Source: Olivibacter sp. XZL3
Lineage (GTDB): Bacteria; Bacteroidota; Bacteroidia; Sphingobacteriales; Sphingobacteriaceae
DNA length: 64,000 nt
Reading direction: 5' to 3'
NCBI RefSeq assembly: GCF_004368405.1
Contig: NZ_SBJH01000026.1
Location: 62,001-126,000, forward strand
The notes under the pieces were generated by a model. It did no database searches. It saw only the letters and a list, made by a program, of their open reading frames with translations, and had not been told where the DNA came from. Shown in pieces: positions 45,072 to 54,798 of the stretch. Positions within the stretch are counted from its first letter, which is position 1. Each line of letters begins with the position of its first letter. Both the position numbers and the translations under genes were made by a program.

Positions 45072-45692
45072 TTAATCCGAACCAAAATAAGAGATAAGCC
45101 ATTCGTTTAGGTTGGCCACAGCAAGGCCGATCTTCCATTTATTCCGATCTCTCCTTTCTACATAATTGGAAACACTCCGTATCTGGGCGCAAGGCAGCCC
45201 CGCCTGTTCGCAGGCATAATAAAAAGCGGCTCCTTCCATACTTTCTACATCTGCTCCCGTCCTTGCTACCGCCAGCGCGATACTCGCCTCATTCCCATGA
45301 ACACTGTTTACTGTTAAGCCGGTTGCCTTCCTCAGCGCACTTATCTCTTTACTCGGAAAACCACTTATTGCTTGATAGCTTGCTTTGCCAAAACCCAAAT
45401 CCTCTATTGATAAAAACTGCTGGTCGTCTTCCGCGCCCAACTCATAAAAGGTGTCGCGTTCAACAAATGTAAGTGCTCCGAGCGGTAGCTCTTTCGAAAA
45501 GGCTCCGCAAATTCCGACATTGATAGCATAGTCGTAGGTTTTCCTGCCCAATACGCTCCCTAAAGAGAAGGCCGTCGCCACCATTCCTACACCGGTTATT
45601 AAAACATCTGCTTTTTTTTGCTGCCCTTCCATTGCGCGGACGAAAGGCTCGATCTCTGCAGCGGTAGCCGCTACTACTAAACATGTACCCAT
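45072..45692 (-). CDS. mqnB: Futalosine hydrolase
   Basis: A 206-residue nucleoside-phosphorylase-fold enzyme that removes hypoxanthine from futalosine. LVVAATAAEIEPF at the N-terminus, TGVGMVATAFSLG near 33-45, INVGICGAFSKELPLG near 57-72 and VESMEGAAFYYACEQAG near 153-169 (catalytic Glu and Asp/Glu region) fit MqnB rather than MTA/SAH nucleosidase. It is 101 bp upstream of mqnD. Confidence 0.92.
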   Translation of the reverse strand: MGTCLVVAATAAEIEPFVRAMEGQQKKADVLITGVGMVATAFSLGSVLGRKTYDYAINVGICGAFSKELPLGALTFVERDTFYELGAEDDQQFLSIEDLGFGKASYQAISGFPSKEISALRKATGLTVNSVHGNEASIALAVARTGADVESMEGAAFYYACEQAGLPCAQIRSVSNYVERRDRNKWKIGLAVANLNEWLISYFGSD

Positions 45693-45759
45693 AAGTAATA
45701 GAAAGGCAATATAATGATTTTCGTGGAGCTAAATCCTAAAATGTTAAAATTATTAAGCT

Positions 45760-45767
45760 TATCTTTG
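45760..45767 (+). promoter_or_regulatory. -7 element TATCTTTG for queD-folE
   Basis: Perfect TAnnTTTG, 18 bp before ATG 45786. Because it lies inside a possible upstream extension of the queD frame, it supports the shorter start. Confidence 0.6.
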
Positions 45768-45785
45768 CGGGCTAATAAATTGATT

Positions 45786-46199
45786 ATGATTTATATCACA
45801 CGTAGAGAGCGTTTTAGTGCGGCCCATAAACTATACCGTGACGATTGGAGCTTGGAAGAAAACGAAGCTACCTTTGGTAAATGCAGCAACCCCAACTGGC
45901 ATGGTCATAATTATGAACTCTTTGTTACTATAAAAGGAGATATCGATGCCAGCACAGGTTTTGTAATGGATTTACGCGTACTTAAAACCATCATTTTACA
46001 AAACGTTATTGAGAAGTTAGACCACCGCAACGTTAACTTAGACGTGGATTTTATGCAAGGCAAAATGGCCTCCACCGAGATTCTCGCCGTAGAAATATTC
46101 AATCAGCTTAAAGGGCCCATCGAAGCCGCAGGTGCACAACTTCATAGCATTAAACTTCAAGAAACCGAAAACAATTCGGTTGAATATTTTGGAAACTAG
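45786..46199 (+). CDS. queD: 6-carboxytetrahydropterin/6-pyruvoyl-tetrahydropterin synthase family
   Basis: About 137 residues. The zinc ligands are visible: His14 in FSAAHKL, His39 and His41 in NWHGHNYEL; the catalytic Cys33 is in FGKCSNP. QueD converts dihydroneopterin triphosphate to carboxytetrahydropterin for queuosine; a PTPS function is possible because folE, which makes the substrate, starts 20 bp downstream. A frame extension to 45714 lacks homology and contains the promoter. Confidence 0.9.
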   Translation: MIYITRRERFSAAHKLYRDDWSLEENEATFGKCSNPNWHGHNYELFVTIKGDIDASTGFVMDLRVLKTIILQNVIEKLDHRNVNLDVDFMQGKMASTEILAVEIFNQLKGPIEAAGAQLHSIKLQETENNSVEYFGN

Positions 46200-46219
46200 T
46201 ATTAACAAGAAACCATTCG

Positions 46220-46861
46220 ATGAATATTAACCATAACGAGGCCCCCTTGGACGACGAGCAGTTAGATGGCTACGTAAAAATCGATCGCTATAACGCTGAT
46301 AAAGTTGGAAGCATAGCTGGTCATTATGAAGATATTCTTTCACAGCTCGGCGAAAATCCGAAGCGTCAGGGCCTGCTAAAAACACCGGAAAGGGTTGCTA
46401 AAGCGCTCCAATATCTAACACATGGCTACGATATTAACCCTGCTGCTATTTTAAAGAGCGCCATGTTCGAAGAGGACTACAGTCAAATGGTCGTCGTAAA
46501 GGATATCGAAGTTTATTCGATGTGCGAACACCATTTATTACCTTTTTTCGGAAAAGCACACGTGGCTTATATCCCCAAAGGGCATATCGTCGGACTTAGC
46601 AAGATCCCACGCGTAGTTGACGCTTTTGCGCGCCGCCTACAAGTACAGGAAAGACTTACAAACGAAATAAGGGATTGCATTCAAGAAACACTTAACCCGG
46701 CAGGAGTCGCTGTCGTGATCGAATGCAAGCACCTTTGCATGGCCATGCGTGGTATTCAAAAGCAGAATTCTGTTACAACGACCTCCGCTTTCACGGGCGA
46801 GTTTGCGCACGAACGGACACGCGCAGAATTCCTTCGGCTAATAACGGCTAGCCTGGACTAG
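46220..46861 (+). CDS. folE: GTP cyclohydrolase I
   Basis: A 213-residue enzyme converting GTP to 7,8-dihydroneopterin triphosphate, shared by folate and pterin/queuosine pathways. Zinc and active-site motif [20 protein letters not shown] and the C-terminal [16 protein letters not shown] are complete. The first 30 residues are a variable extension. Co-transcription with queD is likely (20-bp gap). Confidence 0.96.
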   Translation: MNINHNEAPLDDEQLDGYVKIDRYNADKVGSIAGHYEDILSQLGENPKRQGLLKTPERVAKALQYLTHGYDINPAAILKSAMFEEDYSQMVVVKDIEVYSMCEHHLLPFFGKAHVAYIPKGHIVGLSKIPRVVDAFARRLQVQERLTNEIRDCIQETLNPAGVAVVIECKHLCMAMRGIQKQNSVTTTSAFTGEFAHERTRAEFLRLITASLD

Positions 46862-46914
46862 CCTTTGTTCAATCATATACGCTGCTAATTTATAATCAAA
46901 ACAATCATAAACGA

Positions 46915-47802
46915 ATGAAGAAGGCCTATTTATTTCCTGGGCAAGGAGCCCAATTCGTAGGAATGGGAAGGGATCTTTACGAATACAAAGAGACTACCCG
47001 CGATCTATTTGAACAGGCAAATGAAATTTTGGGGTTCCGTATAACCGATGTTATGTTTGAAGGAACGGAAGACGATCTTAAAAAAACAAACGTCACTCAA
47101 CCCGCTATTTTTTTACATTCCGTCATTCTGGCAAAAGCCCTCGGCGACGAATTCAATCCACAAATGGTGGCGGGCCATTCGCTGGGCGAGTTTTCTGCTT
47201 TAGTGGCAGCCCAGGCTTTAACCTTTGAAGATGGTCTCGTCCTTGTCTCTAAACGAGCCAATGCGATGCAAAAAGCTTGCGAAATTCAGCCCTCAACCAT
47301 GGCGGCGATCCTCGGCCTTGATGATTTTACAGTAGAAGATATTTGTCAACGAGTAAGCGATGTTGTGGTACCCGCAAACTACAATTGTCCCGGACAATTG
47401 GTTATTTCAGGAACCATCGAAGGCGTTGACAAAGCCTGCGAATTGATGCTGCAGGCCGGCGCTAAAAGAGCGCTGAAACTAAACGTCGGAGGAGCCTTCC
47501 ATTCGCCGCTCATGGAAACTGCTCGTGCAGAGCTTCAAGAGGCTATCGAAAAAGTCGCTATCGATGCGCCTATTTGTCCGATATATCAAAATGTGGACGC
47601 CAAAGCTTATACAGACCCTTCGAAAATCAAAGAAAATCTCATCTCGCAACTAACAGGCGCGGTGAAGTGGACACAAACGATAGAAAATATGCTGGCCGAC
47701 GGCGCAAACACTTTTATCGAAGTCGGACCTGGCAATGTATTACAAGGACTCGTAAAAAAAGTAAATAGGCAAGCAGCAACTTCAGCTGCTCAATTGCCTT
47801 AA
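46915..47802 (+). CDS. fabD: Malonyl-CoA:ACP transacylase
   Basis: A 295-residue enzyme that loads malonyl units onto ACP. N-terminal FPGQGAQFVGMG, nucleophile Ser89 in GHSLGEFSAL, and His196 in GAFHSPLM are intact; VGPGNVLQGLVK closes the fold. It follows folE by 53 bp, and two hairpin terminators end the unit. Confidence 0.96.
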   Translation: MKKAYLFPGQGAQFVGMGRDLYEYKETTRDLFEQANEILGFRITDVMFEGTEDDLKKTNVTQPAIFLHSVILAKALGDEFNPQMVAGHSLGEFSALVAAQALTFEDGLVLVSKRANAMQKACEIQPSTMAAILGLDDFTVEDICQRVSDVVVPANYNCPGQLVISGTIEGVDKACELMLQAGAKRALKLNVGGAFHSPLMETARAELQEAIEKVAIDAPICPIYQNVDAKAYTDPSKIKENLISQLTGAVKWTQTIENMLADGANTFIEVGPGNVLQGLVKKVNRQAATSAAQLP

Positions 47803-47832
47803 ACCCGGAATCCGCACTAGCTCACGAACTGC

Positions 47833-47867
47833 AATGAAATGGATGTTTTCGATCATTCCATTTCGTT
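47833..47867 (+). terminator. First terminator after fabD
   Basis: GAAATGGA (47836-47843) pairs perfectly with TCCATTTC (47857-47864), extended by wobble and A-T pairs, followed by a moderately T-rich GTTTTAATT. It starts 30 bp after the stop codon. Confidence 0.65.
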
Positions 47868-47923
47868 TTAATTCCTAACGCGTAATTTAGGGTAAACTAT
47901 ATTGAAGCGGTATTGTTTTTAAG

Positions 47924-47959
47924 CCTCATACGTTTTCTTTATACGTATGAGGTTTTTTT
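47924..47959 (+). terminator. Second, strong intrinsic terminator before the NtrY-like kinase
   Basis: CCTCATACG (47924-47932) pairs perfectly with CGTATGAGG (47944-47952), followed directly by TTTTTTTA. It isolates the downstream kinase gene, whose promoter must lie in the 30 bp that follow (TATTTTTA at about 47961). Confidence 0.85.
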
Positions 47960-47989
47960 ATATTTTTACCAAATGCAACACTTTTTACC

Positions 47990-50900
47990 TTGAATAACTC
48001 TTTAAAAATACGGGTACTACTTTTGGTGTTAACGCTTTGTTTCATCGGCACAGCGCTAACCATCCATATGACCTTTAGGAAAGAGGAAATTTTGCGCATA
48101 GAGGCCAAAAGGATTGAGCAGAACCTCCATAAGAAAGAACTTTTTGTTAAGGATTTTCTTAAAGATACCGCCAGCTTTAATGCCCTGAGAGACATACAGA
48201 ATAATGAAAAGCTGACGGCATATGTTGTCGAGCATCTTGGCCAGGAAAAAAAAGTTTTTGTATATACTTATTCGAATAGCGAACTGAGCTTTTGGGGTTC
48301 TAATAAAATCGTTCCACAATCGGATGCCGGATTGCCGGAGGGCAGCTCCCTCATTGTAGCAAGCAACGGCTGGTATGAAGCCATTAAACGATCGAAAGGA
48401 GGCTTCTCCGTCGTTTGCTTAATTCCCATTAAAGCAAAGTACGCCCTTAAAAACGACTACCTCAGCGAACAATTCTCATCAGACCTGATCCGGTCGCAAA
48501 ACCTGACTATTGCCAACTATGACGATAATCCCGTTTATAACATAAGAAGCAGCGATGGCAAATACCTGTTTTCCGTTAAATTAAAGCAACAAACCTATAA
48601 CACACTTTTCTCTAAACTGGAGCTGGCCATGTGGCTCGCTGCGATGTTTTTTGCAACGGTGCTGATGAACAGCGTTTCCACATGGATAGCCGGTAAAGGA
48701 AAGGTGAAGCTGTCCACGCTGGTCTTCCTTGCCTTCTTTGTTCTCACCAGGTACCTTGATTTATCCAATGGTTTACTCGCCAATCACTTTTTCAATGAAA
48801 TATTTGACCCCAAATATTATGCGTCCAGTTTCGTTTTCCCGTCTTTAGGTGCCTTTTTACTCAATGTAATTGCCGGTGCCTGGTTCATGTGTTATGTGTA
48901 TAACTATCGATTTAAACTCTTCATAAAAAGATCCGCCACCAATACCTTCCTCAAAGTATTGTTTTTTGTCTTATCCTCTTTGCTGGTGTATATAATCGTT
49001 TCACAGGTTGTACAGGTTTTTGGCGGACTGATTGTTAATTCCAATATACAATTCGACGTCACCAATATTTTAAACCTCAATATTTTTAGCTGGCTCGGCA
49101 TTTTCGCTTTATGCCTGGTGATACTCATTCTTTATTTACTTTTAGAAATTCTCCTTGCCGTCGCTTCCAGTTTTAATATAGACCGACGGCAATGGTTCAC
49201 GCTCTTTTTTTTAGTCTTTCCTTTATATGCGGTAATCCTGTTCTTCTTTAACGCGCTAACCGTTGCATTCTTTCTCTTTAGCAGTGTCATACTGGTAAGG
49301 GCACTCACCTTTTTCAGTAATAAAGACTTTAACTTAGTTATCTTTATCACGACCCTGCTGCTTTTTGCCTGGATTGCTTCCCTGAAGCAAACTAAGTTTA
49401 TTAACGACAAAGAACTTGAGTCGCAGAAACTGATTCTCCAACGCCTTGAGGCCTCTGATGATCCGGATGCCGTATTTATTTTTTATAGTATAGAAAACGC
49501 CGTCGCAAAAGACCAATATCTCATCAACTACTTTTCAAATCCGAAAAAATACAACCTGCTGGTTCTAAATGACTACATTAAGCAGACTTACTTTAGTGGC
49601 TACTTGTCGCGCTACGAGTTCAATATCTATGAGTTGAATAAAAATTTTAAAGGCGATGTTAACAGCATTGAGAAACTGGCTCACTATAAGGAAAAAGTAG
49701 AATCTGGTTCCATTAAAGTTTCGGAGTACTTTTACCGCGTTAATAACAATTTTGGCAGCCTTCTTTACTTTGGTCTGATCCCGGTTATGGTCGACGGAAA
49801 AGAAATCGGTACGGCCTTAATAGAACTCACTAGCAAGGCTTTTGAACGCTACGCTTCTTTTCCCGAAATACTGAGTAACGGCCGGCTCAATAAACAGGAA
49901 AACTTAGAGCAATATTCTTTTGCTCTCTACAGAAATGGAAAACTAATCAACCAATTCGGCGACCATCTGTTCCCCATTACCGATCGAAATTATCCCAAAA
50001 AGCGCCTTCAATTCATACAACTAGACAGTCCGAATGGGGGAGAAGAGCTTATGTTCCGTCCAAACGAACATATTTTACTGGTATTGAGCAAAGACCGGCG
50101 AGGTTTCTGGGTACAACTGGCGTCCCTATCTTTCCTGTTTTTGGTACTTCTGGTCTTTGCCGTCACCGTTTATGCTTCTCAATGGCTGGTGTTAACCTTT
50201 AAAAATTACGACTTCAGTTTCCGAACGGTAAGACGTTCCTTTTGGATAACACAGAACAAAATCCTCTACAGAACCCGTATTCAGGCCTTCGTGGTATCCG
50301 CCGTGGTGATTACGTTAATTATAGCAGGCGTTATCACGTTTTTCAGTGTGAGCAATCAATACGTACGTCAACAAGAAAAAAACACCGTTAAACAAATCAA
50401 TCAAATGGCTTCCGGATTGGAAGCGATCACCTCCGGACTCGAATCCTACGCCCACAAAGACATAAACGATAAGAATCCGGAAATTGAGAGAGATATATAC
50501 AATACTGCTATTTCTAACGCAACCGATTTATGTCTTTATAATACCGAAGGCGTTTTATTTTACACCACACAAAGTAAGATTTACGATTTAGGCCTAAGCT
50601 CAAAACATATGGATGCAAAGGCCTGGCTGCACATGTCTAAATATCATCGATCCGAGTATCTTAACAAGGAAGCTATCGGTGATTTAGAATATCCCGTCGC
50701 TTATGCTCCTATAAAAAACGATGCGGATGAAACCATTGCTTACCTCAGCCTCCCTTATTTTTCAAATGAAAAAGACTTCGCAGACCGTATCGGCATGTTA
50801 TTGAGTACACTTATCAACGTGTACGCACTGGTAATTGTTGCGCTAGGGCTTTTTGCTGTATTCATTGCAAACCGCATAACCTCGCCGTTGAGCTTAGTTC

Positions 50901-51712
50901 AAAGAAGCTTAGCCAAAACATCCATCGGAAAAACAAATGAGCCCATATTTTGGAAGAGAAATGACGAAATCGGTTCTTTAATAAGAGAATATAACAATAT
51001 GATTGCGGCCTTAGAGATAAGCGCCAACAAAATAGCCCAATCCGAAAGGGAAACTGCCTGGAGAGAAATGGCTAAACAAGTAGCCCATGAAATAAAAAAC
51101 CCTTTAACCCCTTTAAAACTCGGCGTACAACTACTCGAACGCTCGTGGAAAGAAAATGACCCTAATTTCGATCAGAAATTTAAGCGTTTCAGTAAATCGT
51201 TCATCGAACAAATTGATAGTTTATCAACAATCGCCTCTGAGTTTTCAAATTTCGCGAAGATGCCGGATACGCAACTGGAAGACGTTGATATTATTGATAT
51301 CATCGAAAAGGTCATTCCCATATATAGCAATACCGCTGCCGTTGAGATCTTTTTCACTTATCGAGGTAAGGGTCCAATAATGGTAAGAGGGGATAAAGAT
51401 CAGCTCAGACGCTCCTTCAGCAACCTCATCAAAAACGCTATTGAGGCAAAAGCCGGCAGAGGAAAATGTATAATACATATCACGGCAAAAACAGCGGCTC
51501 ATTCGCTTATTGTCACCATCAGAGATAATGGGAACGGGATAGATGAGCGGGTGAGAGACCGTATATTCCAACCCAACTTTACGACAAAAAGTTCGGGTAC
51601 GGGTTTAGGACTAGCCTTCGTAAAGCAGACCATTGAAAGTATGCATGGCTCCATCCGCTATACCACCGAAATAGGCAAAGGAACGACGTTTTTCATCGAA
51701 ATACCCCTATAG
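47990..51712 (+). CDS. Very large NtrY-like membrane sensor histidine kinase
   Basis: A 1240-residue protein. A leader membrane helix (8-27), a first extracytoplasmic domain (28-205), then about seven membrane helices between 215 and 455, a second sensory region (460-705), a membrane helix near 708-730 and another near 765-788, a further sensor domain, a membrane helix near 940-960, HAMP, and the kinase core: HisKA His1033 in VAHEIKNPLTPLKLG, N-box NLIKNAIEA and G-box SGTGLGLAFVKQ. The kinase core is NtrY-like. TTG is the only start before the first helix. No response regulator is adjacent. Confidence 0.88.
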   Translation: MNNSLKIRVLLLVLTLCFIGTALTIHMTFRKEEILRIEAKRIEQNLHKKELFVKDFLKDTASFNALRDIQNNEKLTAYVVEHLGQEKKVFVYTYSNSELSFWGSNKIVPQSDAGLPEGSSLIVASNGWYEAIKRSKGGFSVVCLIPIKAKYALKNDYLSEQFSSDLIRSQNLTIANYDDNPVYNIRSSDGKYLFSVKLKQQTYNTLFSKLELAMWLAAMFFATVLMNSVSTWIAGKGKVKLSTLVFLAFFVLTRYLDLSNGLLANHFFNEIFDPKYYASSFVFPSLGAFLLNVIAGAWFMCYVYNYRFKLFIKRSATNTFLKVLFFVLSSLLVYIIVSQVVQVFGGLIVNSNIQFDVTNILNLNIFSWLGIFALCLVILILYLLLEILLAVASSFNIDRRQWFTLFFLVFPLYAVILFFFNALTVAFFLFSSVILVRALTFFSNKDFNLVIFITTLLLFAWIASLKQTKFINDKELESQKLILQRLEASDDPDAVFIFYSIENAVAKDQYLINYFSNPKKYNLLVLNDYIKQTYFSGYLSRYEFNIYELNKNFKGDVNSIEKLAHYKEKVESGSIKVSEYFYRVNNNFGSLLYFGLIPVMVDGKEIGTALIELTSKAFERYASFPEILSNGRLNKQENLEQYSFALYRNGKLINQFGDHLFPITDRNYPKKRLQFIQLDSPNGGEELMFRPNEHILLVLSKDRRGFWVQLASLSFLFLVLLVFAVTVYASQWLVLTFKNYDFSFRTVRRSFWITQNKILYRTRIQAFVVSAVVITLIIAGVITFFSVSNQYVRQQEKNTVKQINQMASGLEAITSGLESYAHKDINDKNPEIERDIYNTAISNATDLCLYNTEGVLFYTTQSKIYDLGLSSKHMDAKAWLHMSKYHRSEYLNKEAIGDLEYPVAYAPIKNDADETIAYLSLPYFSNEKDFADRIGMLLSTLINVYALVIVALGLFAVFIANRITSPLSLVQRSLAKTSIGKTNEPIFWKRNDEIGSLIREYNNMIAALEISANKIAQSERETAWREMAKQVAHEIKNPLTPLKLGVQLLERSWKENDPNFDQKFKRFSKSFIEQIDSLSTIASEFSNFAKMPDTQLEDVDIIDIIEKVIPIYSNTAAVEIFFTYRGKGPIMVRGDKDQLRRSFSNLIKNAIEAKAGRGKCIIHITAKTAAHSLIVTIRDNGNGIDERVRDRIFQPNFTTKSSGTGLGLAFVKQTIESMHGSIRYTTEIGKGTTFFIEIPL

Positions 51713-51789
51713 ACCTTCAGAAATCAACGGAATGCATTTTGGGCTATTTTTGAAGAGCCATTGACGACTAAATTAACCTGTTTGCAAAA

Positions 51790-51817
51790 AAAGCCATGCT
51801 TTGTTCTGCATGGCTTT
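51790..51817 (-). terminator. Terminator of the coiled-coil gene
   Basis: AAAGCCATGC (51790-51799) pairs perfectly with GCATGGCTTT (51808-51817). On the minus strand it is followed by TTTTTGCAAA, 22 bp after the stop codon. Confidence 0.85.
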
Positions 51818-51839
51818 CAAAAAGAATCTATTTAAACGG

Positions 51840-52814
51840 TTAAATTAACCTTATCGTCCCTTTTCCCATAGTTCCTTTGTTTGTATACAAGACAACGGTA
51901 TAAGTCCCTGGTTTAAAGTTTTCCACTCCTTTCCATTCAATGGTATAAAACTTCCCATCGTTTGAAAACTCGATGCCTGCTTTATCTGTATATTGCATTT
52001 CTACGCCGTCCACTGCGAAAATGTTATTCTCTGTGATTAAGAGATTACCATTTGGCTCGATAACCCTGATATATACGTCGTAAATAGCCGTTTTTGCAAG
52101 CGGATTATCGGCAATAGTGAACTCGATCTTAAGCTTATCTGTATGCTTAGCCTTGCTCTCAACACTTTCGTTACCATTTTTCCGCTCCTTTATCGCGTTC
52201 ACGTTGATGGAGGAAAGCTTTAACGCAGATGCGATAGCCACTTTCTGTTCCAGCTCGCTATTGATCGTTTCTAACTCGCTTGCTTTTTCTGTTACCGTAT
52301 TAACGCTTGCCTTCAAGCGATCCCGTTCTGAAAGTAACAGTGCGTTCTCACTTTTCAACTGCTCAATGTCTTTTGTGTACCGGGAAACCGCTCCTCTCAG
52401 CTCACTGATTTCTTCCTGCGCATCTAACAGCTCCGTCCGATTTAATTCATTTTGGGTCAGTTTTGCTCTAAGCTCTTCTATTTTCGTTCGTGCATTCCCT
52501 TGCGCTGTTTTCAGCGCTTCTGTCAGCTCTACATTCTCTCTCGTAACCCGATCCAGTTCTACTTCTATACGATCCAGCTCCGTTTCCATTTGAATTTTTT
52601 CACTTAAGATCGTCGTTTGCTGCTCGCTTGAATTCTTATACTTCACATAAAAATAAACGTTCGTGGCTAACAAAGCCAAAATAGCAAAGATGAAAAAATA
52701 AATTTTCGGGGTGTCTTTTTCCCCTTCGTTTAGACTGTTTATCTGTGACGAAGCTTCAACACTGTTGCCATCTAAAAGAACCGATGGCCTATATACTATA
52801 TCATTTTCTTCCAT
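51840..52814 (-). CDS. Single-pass membrane protein with long coiled coil
   Basis: About 324 residues: a 33-residue cytoplasmic head, one membrane helix (IYFFIFAILALLATNVYFYV), a continuous coiled coil of about 130 residues rich in Glu, Leu and Arg (for example IEVELDRVTRENVELTEALK), and a C-terminal beta-rich domain of about 120 residues (KLKIEFTIADNPLAKTAIYDVY to the end) that is probably periplasmic. No known family recognised with confidence. ATG 52814 is preferred over a TTG-type extension to 52871. Confidence 0.75.
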   Translation of the reverse strand: MEENDIVYRPSVLLDGNSVEASSQINSLNEGEKDTPKIYFFIFAILALLATNVYFYVKYKNSSEQQTTILSEKIQMETELDRIEVELDRVTRENVELTEALKTAQGNARTKIEELRAKLTQNELNRTELLDAQEEISELRGAVSRYTKDIEQLKSENALLLSERDRLKASVNTVTEKASELETINSELEQKVAIASALKLSSINVNAIKERKNGNESVESKAKHTDKLKIEFTIADNPLAKTAIYDVYIRVIEPNGNLLITENNIFAVDGVEMQYTDKAGIEFSNDGKFYTIEWKGVENFKPGTYTVVLYTNKGTMGKGTIRLI

Positions 52815-53060
52815 TTTTTTGTCACGTTTAAGTGGCTGGCTAAAAAGGATTAGCAAAAATTGTTCCAACAACAGTTATTCAGTAAACAGCCGCCTTTTTA
52901 TTAAAATACGATCGAATAGGACGTGCCCTGTACTGATATCCATACACAGCACCTCACGTATTAATACTTTTACCCGATTTTTTTTCTCATCCTCAATGCT
53001 ATACTTATCTTTACAACTTTTTATAAGAAAAAACTACTGAGGCAAACAACAATAGTGTAT

Positions 53061-54617
53061 ATGTTAAAGAACATTCCTTCTCTTAATAAATCATTAAGTT
53101 CCTTTTTTTATTTCTTTTTATTATGCTGTTTTAGCGCCGGAGCAAATAATGTCGAATCTATCCCTAAACGGGAACTAAGAGGGGCTTGGGTATCAACGGT
53201 CGTTAATATTGATTGGCCAAGCAAGGCAGGTCTTTCCTCCGAAATCCAAAAACAAGAACTTTTACGCCTGCTGGATGCCCACCAACGTGCCGGAATAAAT
53301 GCGATATTTTTACAGGTTAGGCCTTCTGCGGATGCCATATATGCCAGAGGCAAGGAACTGTGGTCGCGCTTCCTAACGGGTCGACAAGGCCAGGCACCAA
53401 GCCCTGTGTACGATCCTTTAGACTTCGCGATACAAGAGGCTCACAATCGAGGAATGGAATTACATGCTTGGTTTAATCCTTACCGTGCTACTTTCGATTT
53501 AAACGAATCTAATGTCAGTGCCAATCACATCACAAAACAACATCCCGAGTGGTTCTTCGTCTATGCCGGAAAAAAACTTTTTAATCCCGGTATTCCTGAG
53601 GTTCAACAATATATCGTAGATGTAATCATGTCGGTGGTTAAAAATTACGATATCGACGGCGTACATTTTGACGACTATTTCTATCCGTACCCGGCAGGCG
53701 GACAAAGCATACCGGACGAGCAGACCTTCCGGCGATATGGCCGAGGCTTTTCAAAAATTGATGATTGGCGAAGAAACAATGTCAACCAGTTAATAAAAAC
53801 ATTAGCCGATAGCATCCATCAGGAAAAAAAGTATGTGAAGTTTGGTATCAGTCCTTTTGGTATCTGGCAGAATAAAAAACAACATCCGGAGGGATCCGAA
53901 ACTTCGGGACTAAGCGGCTACGCACAGTTATATGCCGACGCACGCGCTTGGCTTCAAAATGGATGGGTAGACTATATCAATCCGCAGATTTATTTCCCTT
54001 TTAAGAACCGTGCCGCAGCTTACGAAACGCTGATTGATTGGTGGAGCGCCAACACCTACGGAAAACATTTGTACATCGGCCAAGCGGCCTACCGAGCAGC
54101 CGATAACACCACGGGATGGAGGGATAGAAACCAACTTCCAAATCAAATCCGCTACCTCCGAAAATTTCCCAATATACACGGAAGTGTGTACTTTAGCTCC
54201 AAGTCGCTCGTAAACAATTTAGGCGGTTTTAGGGATTCCTTACAATACAATTTTTACCGTTACAAATCGCTTCAGCCAAGTATGCCATGGATCGATAGTA
54301 TAGCGCCATTGCCTCCGCAAAACCTCATTTATCACAACTTAAACCGGGGAGGAATTTCACTGCGTTGGGACCAGCCGCCTGTCGCTTCCGATGGCGAAAC
54401 CGCATACGGTTATGTGATATACCGATTTAACGAAGGCGAAGAAATCGATCTGAATAATGCGCAAAACATCCTTGAAATCATCTTCGATGCGAGCCGCACC
54501 TACTACACTGATCAATCGGTAAGGAGCGGGGCGAGATACACGTATATTGTAACAGCCATTGATCGAATGAAAAATGAAAGTATCCCTTCAAATACACAAA
54601 TAACGATACCGAATTAA
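53061..54617 (+). CDS. Secreted GHL10-family glycoside hydrolase-like protein with C-terminal fibronectin III-like domain
   Basis: About 518 residues. A hydrophobic signal peptide (FFYFFLLCCFSAGA, with a possible lipobox Cys) precedes a TIM-barrel GHL10/DUF187 domain (about 30-400): ELRGAWVSTVVNIDWPS, VRPSADAIY, HAWFNPYRAT, DGVHFDDYFYPYP and YINPQIYF are characteristic, with acidic residues in HFDDYF. The last 110 residues look like a fibronectin type III module. YngK-like relatives are thought to act on cell-wall or envelope glycans; the substrate is not established. Confidence 0.88.
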   Translation: MLKNIPSLNKSLSSFFYFFLLCCFSAGANNVESIPKRELRGAWVSTVVNIDWPSKAGLSSEIQKQELLRLLDAHQRAGINAIFLQVRPSADAIYARGKELWSRFLTGRQGQAPSPVYDPLDFAIQEAHNRGMELHAWFNPYRATFDLNESNVSANHITKQHPEWFFVYAGKKLFNPGIPEVQQYIVDVIMSVVKNYDIDGVHFDDYFYPYPAGGQSIPDEQTFRRYGRGFSKIDDWRRNNVNQLIKTLADSIHQEKKYVKFGISPFGIWQNKKQHPEGSETSGLSGYAQLYADARAWLQNGWVDYINPQIYFPFKNRAAAYETLIDWWSANTYGKHLYIGQAAYRAADNTTGWRDRNQLPNQIRYLRKFPNIHGSVYFSSKSLVNNLGGFRDSLQYNFYRYKSLQPSMPWIDSIAPLPPQNLIYHNLNRGGISLRWDQPPVASDGETAYGYVIYRFNEGEEIDLNNAQNILEIIFDASRTYYTDQSVRSGARYTYIVTAIDRMKNESIPSNTQITIPN

Positions 54618-54789
54618 ATACTAATTTCCTTCAGCTGCATTGACCCAAGCCGCTTACTCCTTGTAATGGGCCCTTTCTTCATGAGCTGTGCCGAGATCGG
54701 AAAAACAGAAACATTAAAACACCGATTTTTACCAAAGATTTTTATTCATCGCTCTGAATAAATTTACGTACTTTACGAAGTAAAGCGTT
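54618..54789. other. Gap before the helicase gene with small hairpin
   Basis: 172 bp without a gene. CTTTAC-GAA-GTAAAG at 54771-54785 forms a 6-bp stem 13 bp before the helicase start. No promoter matching TAnnTTTG was located. Confidence 0.35.
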
Positions 54790-54798
54790 TTGTTCAAT

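Noticed and set aside
45714-45785. Upstream extension of queD
   Set aside because: It contains a perfect promoter -7 box and no homology; ATG 45786 matches the family N-terminus.
52117-52593. 158-codon Ser-rich frame antisense to the coiled-coil gene
   Set aside because: Its Ser/Phe-rich composition mirrors the Glu/Lys/Leu codons of the coiled coil on the other strand.
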